Shown here: positions 4,703 to 8,896 of the stretch, one piece after another
Layout of the letters: each line of letters begins with the position of its first letter
How positions within the stretch are numbered: position 1 is the first letter of the stretch
NCBI GenBank assembly: GCA_910589115.1
Contig: CAJUSB010000130.1
Span: 1 to 8,896, forward strand
Length of the DNA stretch: 8,896 nucleotides
DNA from: an uncultured Clostridia bacterium
GTDB taxonomy: Bacteria > Bacillota > Clostridia > Oscillospirales > Butyricicoccaceae
Reading direction: 5' to 3'
Translations under genes and position numbers: made by a program
The notes under the pieces: model-generated
Seen by the model: the letters and a program-made list of their open reading frames with translations, nothing else
Told to the model about the DNA's origin: nothing
The model's database searches: none

Positions 4703-7264
4703 TTGTTTACTGTCAACATCAACGGAAAAGATTATCAATCCGCACAGGATAAAAAGCTGCTGCCGTTTCTGCGGGACGACCTGCACCTGACTGCGGCGAA
4801 GGATGGATGCAGCGAAGGCGCCTGCGGCACTTGCACGGTACTGGTGGATGGTGCAAAGACCAAAGCGTGTGTCGTTTCCCTGAGCCGTCTGGAAGGAAAA
4901 AAGGTGCTGACCGTCGAAGGGATTGACCCGGAAGAAATGCGGGTTTATGAGCACTGCTTTGCGGAAGCCGGTGCAGTGCAGTGCGGCTTTTGCATTCCGG
5001 GTATGATTCTTTCGGCAAAGAGTCTGCTGGATGTCAACCTGAACCCGACCCGGGCGGATGTAAAAAAAGCAATCCGCGGAAACCTGTGCCGCTGCACGGG
5101 CTATAAAAAGATTGAAGACGCGATTTTACTGGCGGCAGAATTTTTCCGCGAGAAAAAGGAGATCCCGCCGTCCCCTGTTACGCTGCATATGAATGAGCAT
5201 TTCAAGCGCATTGACGCGGCGGAAAAGGTCAATGGAACGGGCATTTTTGCTGATGATATCGTTGTAGAGGGGATGCATTATGCAAAGCCGGTTTACTCCC
5301 AATATCCCCGTGCACGAATCGACCGCGTCGATATCAGTAAGGCGCTGGCACACCCGGACTGCGTAAAGGTACTGACAAAAGCGGATGTACCCTGCAACAA
5401 AATCGGCCACATCAAGCAGGACTGGGACGTGATGATGGGCGTCGGGGATACCACCCGCTATGTTGGCAATGTGATTGCGGTAGTTGCGACGGAAAAGAAG
5501 GAAAAGCTCGAAGAAATCTGTGCGCTGGTTGGGGTCGATTATACCGAACTGGAACCGGTCACAAACCCGTTTGATGCATTGCGGGGGGATGCGCCGCTGC
5601 TGCATCCGGACGGAAACATTATGAGCCGTGCAAACCTGGTGCGCGGCAACGCGGATGAAGCAATCAAAAACTCAAAATATGTTGTGACCCGCAAATATAA
5701 AACATCCTGGCAGGAGCACGGCTTTATGGAGCCGGAATGCTGCGTTGCGATACCGGACGGCAAAGATGGCTTGCTTGTCTATACCAGCAGCCAGTCTATT
5801 TATGACGTGCAGCGTGAATGTGCGCAGATGCTGGGGGTTGCACCGGAGAAGGTGCATTGCCGTGCCCCGCTCGTTGGCGGCGGCTTCGGCGGTAAGGAGG
5901 ATATGTCCGTCCAGCCATACGCCGTGCTGACGGCATGGCTGACCCAACGCCCGGTAAAGGTGAAATATACCCGTCAGGAATCGCTGAATTATCATGTCAA
6001 ACGCCACCCGATGGAAATGGAATTCACCACCGCCTGCGATGAAAACGGCATTCTCACCGGCATGAAGGGCATTATCATTGCGGATACAGGGGCGTATGCT
6101 TTTCTTGGCGGGCCGGTGCTTCATCGTGCCTGTACCCATGCAGCCGGGCCCTATAATTATCAGAATATTGATATTTTCGGCATGTCGGTTTATACAAATA
6201 ATGTAGTTTCCGGCGCATTTCGTGGCTTTGGCGTGACGCAGAGCTGCTTTGCGACCGAAATGAATATCAACCTTCTTGCCGAAATGGCTGGTATTGACCC
6301 GTGGGAAATGCGCCGCCGCAATGCGATCAAGCCGGGCGACATCCTGCCGAACGGACAGACAGCTGATCCCAACACCAATATGGCCGCCTGTCTTGATGCG
6401 GTAAAGGACGTGTATTATCAGCATCCATATGCCGGGATTGCCTGCGGTTTTAAGAACTCGGGCACAGGTATGGGGAAAAAGGATATTGGACGCGTGCTGC
6501 TTTCGGTTGAACAGGGAAAAATACATATCCGCACCTCGGCGGCTTGTATGGGTCAGGGCATCGGGCAAATGACGCTGACTGAAATCTGTCATGTCACCGG
6601 ACTTGACCCGGCACTGTTCATATTTGAAAACGCCGATACTGTCCGCACACCAAATGCGGGTACGTCTACTGCTTCCCGGCAGACAGTCATGACCGGGGAA
6701 GCCGCCCGCCGGGTCGGTGAAAAGCTCCGGCTTGCACTGGAAGGCGGAAAGACGATTGCCGATCTGGAAGGAAGAGAATTCTTTGGGGAATATTCCGCGC
6801 AGACCGATCCGTTGGGCGCAATTAAGGAAAACCCAATCAGCCATATTTCCTATTCCTATGGTACGCAGGTCATCATATTGAATGAAGAAGGAAAAATTAC
6901 CAAGGCGGTTTCTGCGTTTGATGTGGGAACACCCGTCAATATTCAATCGGTGGAAGGACAGATTGAAGGCGGGATGATTATGGGCATCGGCTACGGCGTC
7001 ACGGAGAAATTTGAATGTGTAGACAGTGTTCCAAAGAGCCGTTTTGGCACCATCGGCTTTATGCGGGCGGATGAGGCACCGGAGCTGGAAGTGATTCTGT
7101 GTGAGCCGAAGGAGGAAGAAAAGCTGCCCTTCTCACTGGGGGCCAAGGGTTGCGGAGAGCTGTGCATGATTCCGACTGCACCCGCCTGTGCACACGCCTA
7201 TTACCGCCTGGACGGAAAATTCCGCCAGAGCCTGCCGCTGGAGGGCACGCCTTACCGGAAATAA
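4703..7264 (+). CDS. Molybdenum hydroxylase, probably selenium-dependent xanthine dehydrogenase ([2Fe-2S] + molybdopterin fusion)
   Basis: This 853-residue protein of the xanthine oxidase family probably hydroxylates purines (hypoxanthine or xanthine). Residues 1-150 hold two [2Fe-2S] clusters: Cys36, 41, 44, 56 and Cys94, 97, 129, 131. From ~165 the aldehyde oxidase hammerhead domain starts (RIDAAEKVNGTGIFADDI). The molybdopterin domains follow with GGGFGGKED (392-400), AFRGFGVTQ (Arg507, Phe509), CMGQGIGQMT, AGTSTASRQT, and GAKGCGE ending in the catalytic Glu819. There is no FAD domain. This fused FeS-Mo layout and length fit the selenium-dependent xanthine dehydrogenase family studied in Enterococcus faecalis, where selenium sits on the cofactor, not in selenocysteine. 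Electrons must leave through another protein not seen here. Neighbours (two nucleotidyltransferase-ModE fusions and XdhC) support molybdenum-cofactor dependence. Another purine or N-heterocycle hydroxylase remains possible. Confidence 0.87.
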   Translation: MFTVNINGKDYQSAQDKKLLPFLRDDLHLTAAKDGCSEGACGTCTVLVDGAKTKACVVSLSRLEGKKVLTVEGIDPEEMRVYEHCFAEAGAVQCGFCIPGMILSAKSLLDVNLNPTRADVKKAIRGNLCRCTGYKKIEDAILLAAEFFREKKEIPPSPVTLHMNEHFKRIDAAEKVNGTGIFADDIVVEGMHYAKPVYSQYPRARIDRVDISKALAHPDCVKVLTKADVPCNKIGHIKQDWDVMMGVGDTTRYVGNVIAVVATEKKEKLEEICALVGVDYTELEPVTNPFDALRGDAPLLHPDGNIMSRANLVRGNADEAIKNSKYVVTRKYKTSWQEHGFMEPECCVAIPDGKDGLLVYTSSQSIYDVQRECAQMLGVAPEKVHCRAPLVGGGFGGKEDMSVQPYAVLTAWLTQRPVKVKYTRQESLNYHVKRHPMEMEFTTACDENGILTGMKGIIIADTGAYAFLGGPVLHRACTHAAGPYNYQNIDIFGMSVYTNNVVSGAFRGFGVTQSCFATEMNINLLAEMAGIDPWEMRRRNAIKPGDILPNGQTADPNTNMAACLDAVKDVYYQHPYAGIACGFKNSGTGMGKKDIGRVLLSVEQGKIHIRTSAACMGQGIGQMTLTEICHVTGLDPALFIFENADTVRTPNAGTSTASRQTVMTGEAARRVGEKLRLALEGGKTIADLEGREFFGEYSAQTDPLGAIKENPISHISYSYGTQVIILNEEGKITKAVSAFDVGTPVNIQSVEGQIEGGMIMGIGYGVTEKFECVDSVPKSRFGTIGFMRADEAPELEVILCEPKEEEKLPFSLGAKGCGELCMIPTAPACAHAYYRLDGKFRQSLPLEGTPYRK

Positions 7265-7306
7265 GAACCTGTATTCACAGACTGTCAGTCGTGCCTGCAC
7301 GGTTCT
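7264..7306 (+). other. Compact cloverleaf-like inverted repeats after the hydroxylase stop
   Basis: AGAACC (7264-7269) pairs with GGTTCT (7301-7306) and encloses three abutting small hairpins: TGTATTCACA (7270-7279), GACTGTCAGTC (7280-7290) and GTGCCTGCAC (7291-7300). Together they fill the 43 bases with no spacer. It begins at the last base of the stop codon and ends where repeat copy 3 begins. It is too small for a tRNA and has no T-tract. It may be an RNA 3' end structure or chance. Confidence 0.3.
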
Positions 7307-7515
7307 ATATTCGTGAGCGCTGGAGCTTGCCGTTTGATCCGCCTGCGCGGCGGGCGGTCTTGCGCAGACGGCGCCAGAGGGACTCGTCCCTCTGGACTCC
7401 CTTCCATCGCCTCCGGACGGGGCGGATATGCGCGTTCATCTGTGCTGCTTCGGTCCGCCAAAAGGACGGCGGGCCGAAGGGGCGGCTGAGGCAAGTCTTT
7501 CCGCATGTGAGTATA
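7306..7515 (+). repeat. Intergenic repeat copy 3
   Basis: This ~210 bp copy is in the same orientation as copy 1. Its ends (7306-7319 and 7502-7515) pair over 14 positions with four G-T wobbles and one mismatch, which is more natural for RNA than for DNA recognition. The 22-base near-palindrome is at 7374-7395. The stem CTTCGGTCCGCC (7448-7459) with GGCGGGCCGAAG (7468-7479) has one wobble and an 8-base loop. The middle third differs most from copies 1 and 2. It lies between the hydroxylase gene and the second fusion gene. Confidence 0.85.
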
Positions 7516-7523
7516 AATTGGGC

Positions 7524-7559
7524 AATATGCCGCGCTGATTTTTGAAGGTGCGGCATATT
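7524..7559 (+). promoter_or_regulatory. Perfect 10-base inverted repeat upstream of the second fusion gene
   Basis: AATATGCCGC (7524-7533) and GCGGCATATT (7550-7559) are perfectly complementary around a 16-base spacer containing TTTTT. It starts nine bases after repeat copy 3 and ends 65 bases before the start codon at 7625. As DNA it could be an operator for a dimeric regulator; as RNA it could be a hairpin. The lack of a following T-tract argues against a simple terminator. Confidence 0.4.
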
Positions 7560-7624
7560 TGAAAACCGCGTTATTCAAAATGAGGAATAACGGCCGGCAA
7601 GAGGGAAAAGGGGGATCGTTTTAC

Positions 7625-8602
7625 ATGGGACAGCTTGCGGCTGTGGTGCTTGCAGCCGGTGTATCCTCCCGGATGGGGAAATTTAAGCCGATGCTTTTCG
7701 TAGACGGAAAAACAATGGCACAGCGTGTGACGGGTTCCATGCTGGAGGCGGGAGCAGACCCGGTTGTAGTGGTGACCGGCTATCAGGGGGAGCGCTTAGA
7801 GCGCCACTTACAGCAGCCCGGCGTCGTTTTCATCCGCAATGAATGCTATTGTGAAACACAAATGCTGGATTCTATTCTGCTTGGTATTTCTGCGCTGCCT
7901 TCCGATGTGCAGCGGCTCCTGATATGCCCTGCGGACATCCCGCTGGTCAAAGCAGAAACCATCCGTTTGCTGCTGGAAGCCTCCGGCGATTTTGTCCGCC
8001 CTTGCTGTAATGGAAAACCTGGGCATCCGGTGCTGCTGTCTGCCCGCCTGTTTCCGCTGCTGAAACAGTATCATGGCGGGAACGGGTTACGCGGGGCGGC
8101 CGCATCACTGGGAATCATTCCGACCGACGTGGAAACCGCAGACGAGGGGGCTGTCCTGGACGGGGATACCAGGGATGAATATGTAAAGCTGCTGAAATAC
8201 CGCCGCCGTGATACCGGAAACCCGCAGCCGCTCCAGCTGGATTTCCAGGTCCGTTTGCAGGCGGAGACCTCTTTCTGGGGGCCGGAATGTGCACAGTTTC
8301 TGGAATTGATCCAAATGACGGGGTCCATTCAAAACGCCTGCCAATGTATGCATATGCCTTATTCCAGAGGATGGAGCACAATCAACGAAGCGGAGCGGCA
8401 GCTCGGATACCGGCTGCTCAACCGGAATGCAGGTGGCACGGGCGGCGGAGGCTCCGAGCTGACAAGGGAAGGTGCAGCATTCCTGAAAGCGTATCAACGG
8501 ATGTATCAGGAAATCTGTGCGCAGAGCCAGCGGATTTTCAGCCGGTGCTTTCCGGGCGTGCAGGCTGCCGAAGTAGAGCAGAAAAGTGGTGATTTTGAAT
8601 GA
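7625..8602 (+). CDS. Molybdenum cofactor nucleotidyltransferase (MobA/MocA-like) fused to a ModE-like DNA-binding domain
   Basis: This 325-residue protein has residues ~1-195 as a MobA/MocA-type nucleotidyltransferase with intact motifs: VVLAAGVSSRMGKFKPM (7-23), VVVVTGYQGE, CPADIPLV (101-108), GKPGHPVLLS (130-139) and LDGDTRDEY (178-186). Such enzymes add CMP or GMP to molybdopterin; MocA-type CTP use is usual for the xanthine dehydrogenase family, but the nucleotide is not provable here. Residues ~205-300 resemble the ModE winged helix (SIQNACQCMHMPYSRGWSTI, then the glycine-rich wing TGGGGSELTREG). The molybdate-binding TOBE domains of ModE are absent. The start at 7625 has AAGGGGGA nine bases upstream. 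In-frame ATG 7580 and TTG 7559 lack a ribosome binding site. The stop overlaps the XdhC start by four bases (ATGA), so the two are coupled. Confidence 0.88.
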   Translation: MGQLAAVVLAAGVSSRMGKFKPMLFVDGKTMAQRVTGSMLEAGADPVVVVTGYQGERLERHLQQPGVVFIRNECYCETQMLDSILLGISALPSDVQRLLICPADIPLVKAETIRLLLEASGDFVRPCCNGKPGHPVLLSARLFPLLKQYHGGNGLRGAAASLGIIPTDVETADEGAVLDGDTRDEYVKLLKYRRRDTGNPQPLQLDFQVRLQAETSFWGPECAQFLELIQMTGSIQNACQCMHMPYSRGWSTINEAERQLGYRLLNRNAGGTGGGGSELTREGAAFLKAYQRMYQEICAQSQRIFSRCFPGVQAAEVEQKSGDFE

Positions 8603-8896
8603 GAAAGCTGTTTCAGGTATTGGATCAGAAAATGCAGCATTGTGCTGCTGCCGTCCTTGTTACGGTGATTGCCAGCAGCGGTTCCGTTCCACGGGGGGCC
8701 GGGGCGCATATGCTGGTCACCCGCCAGGGAAGGATCGCCGGAACGATAGGCGGCGGTGCGGTGGAATACCGCTGCGAGCAGCGGGCGCAGGGGGTGCTGG
8801 CTTCCGGCCATTCGCAGATTGAAACCTTCCTGCTCCATCCGAACAGGGCAACAGCATTTACTTTCCGGAAATTACCATATGCAGTACGTTGGGACT
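8599..8896 (+). CDS. XdhC/CoxI-family molybdenum hydroxylase maturation protein (partial, runs off the window)
   Basis: The first ~99 residues are visible. ATVLVTVIASSGSVPR-like strand and loop (AAVLVTVIASSGSVPRGAG, ~17-35), MLVTRQGRIAGTIGGGAVE (~38-56) are the hallmark N-terminal XdhC_CoxI motifs. Family members bind the molybdenum cofactor, promote its sulfuration and insert it into xanthine dehydrogenase. Here this suits the hydroxylase at 4703-7264. The start overlaps the preceding stop (ATGA, 8599-8602). Oddity: after LLHPN the family usually continues with a DIGMxCGG-like motif, but here it reads RATAFTFRKLPYAVRWD, in an AT-richer stretch. None of the three frames restores the motif. 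This could be divergence, an error or chimera at the sequence end, or a lesion. Confidence 0.8.
   Translation, partial: MRKLFQVLDQKMQHCAAAVLVTVIASSGSVPRGAGAHMLVTRQGRIAGTIGGGAVEYRCEQRAQGVLASGHSQIETFLLHPNRATAFTFRKLPYAVRWD

Noticed and set aside
5672..6946. Long open frame (424 codons) on the minus strand
   Set aside because: It lies wholly inside the hydroxylase gene, whose motifs are continuous on the + strand, and its translation shows no recognisable domain.
4703..7264. Selenocysteine (in-frame TGA) in the hydroxylase
   Set aside because: The frame is uninterrupted from 4703 to the TAA at 7262-7264. In this family selenium is bound at the cofactor site rather than encoded as selenocysteine.
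857..7515. CRISPR array or insertion sequence
   Set aside because: The three copies are far apart, ~210 bp long, in mixed orientation and separated by genes. There are no short regular spacers and no transposase frame in any copy.

Overview
The window (8,896 bp) reads like the chromosome of an anaerobic Clostridia-type Firmicute, possibly a gut Oscillospiraceae/Ruminococcaceae relative. This is an inference from the moderately GC-rich sequence, the strong AGGAGG-type ribosome binding sites, the gene set and the style of the intergenic repeats. All supported genes are on the + strand.

Layout: (1) 101-841, a GntR/UTRA transcription regulator. (2) 1276-3182, a translationally coupled pair: a DeoD-type purine nucleoside phosphorylase and phosphopentomutase DeoB, followed by a terminator-like hairpin. 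(3) 3621-4550, a MobA/MocA-like nucleotidyltransferase domain fused to a ModE-like DNA-binding domain, with its catalytic motifs eroded. (4) 4703-7264, an 853-residue molybdenum hydroxylase ([2Fe-2S] plus molybdopterin domains, no FAD domain) that most resembles the selenium-dependent xanthine dehydrogenase family. (5) 7625-8602, a second nucleotidyltransferase-ModE fusion, this time with intact motifs. (6) 8599 to the window edge, the start of an XdhC/CoxI-family maturation protein.

How the genes may work together (inference): the phosphorylase splits purine nucleosides into free base and (deoxy)ribose-1-phosphate. DeoB converts the sugar phosphate to the 5-phosphate for central metabolism. 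The molybdenum hydroxylase can oxidise the released base (hypoxanthine to xanthine, xanthine to urate). The nucleotidyltransferase-ModE and XdhC-like proteins would make, insert or sense the molybdenum cofactor.

Three intergenic gaps (841-1276, 3182-3621, 7264-7625) each carry one copy of a ~210 bp repeat with terminal inverted repeats, a central 22-base palindrome and an internal stem whose sequence changes between copies while pairing is largely kept. No protein gene is seen in it. It looks like a MITE-like or structured-RNA-like element and is the least explained part of the window. Other points of interest are the loss of the catalytic Asp in the phosphorylase, the inactive-looking/active-looking pair of fusion proteins flanking the hydroxylase, and an XdhC reading frame that stops matching its family in the last ~40 bases.
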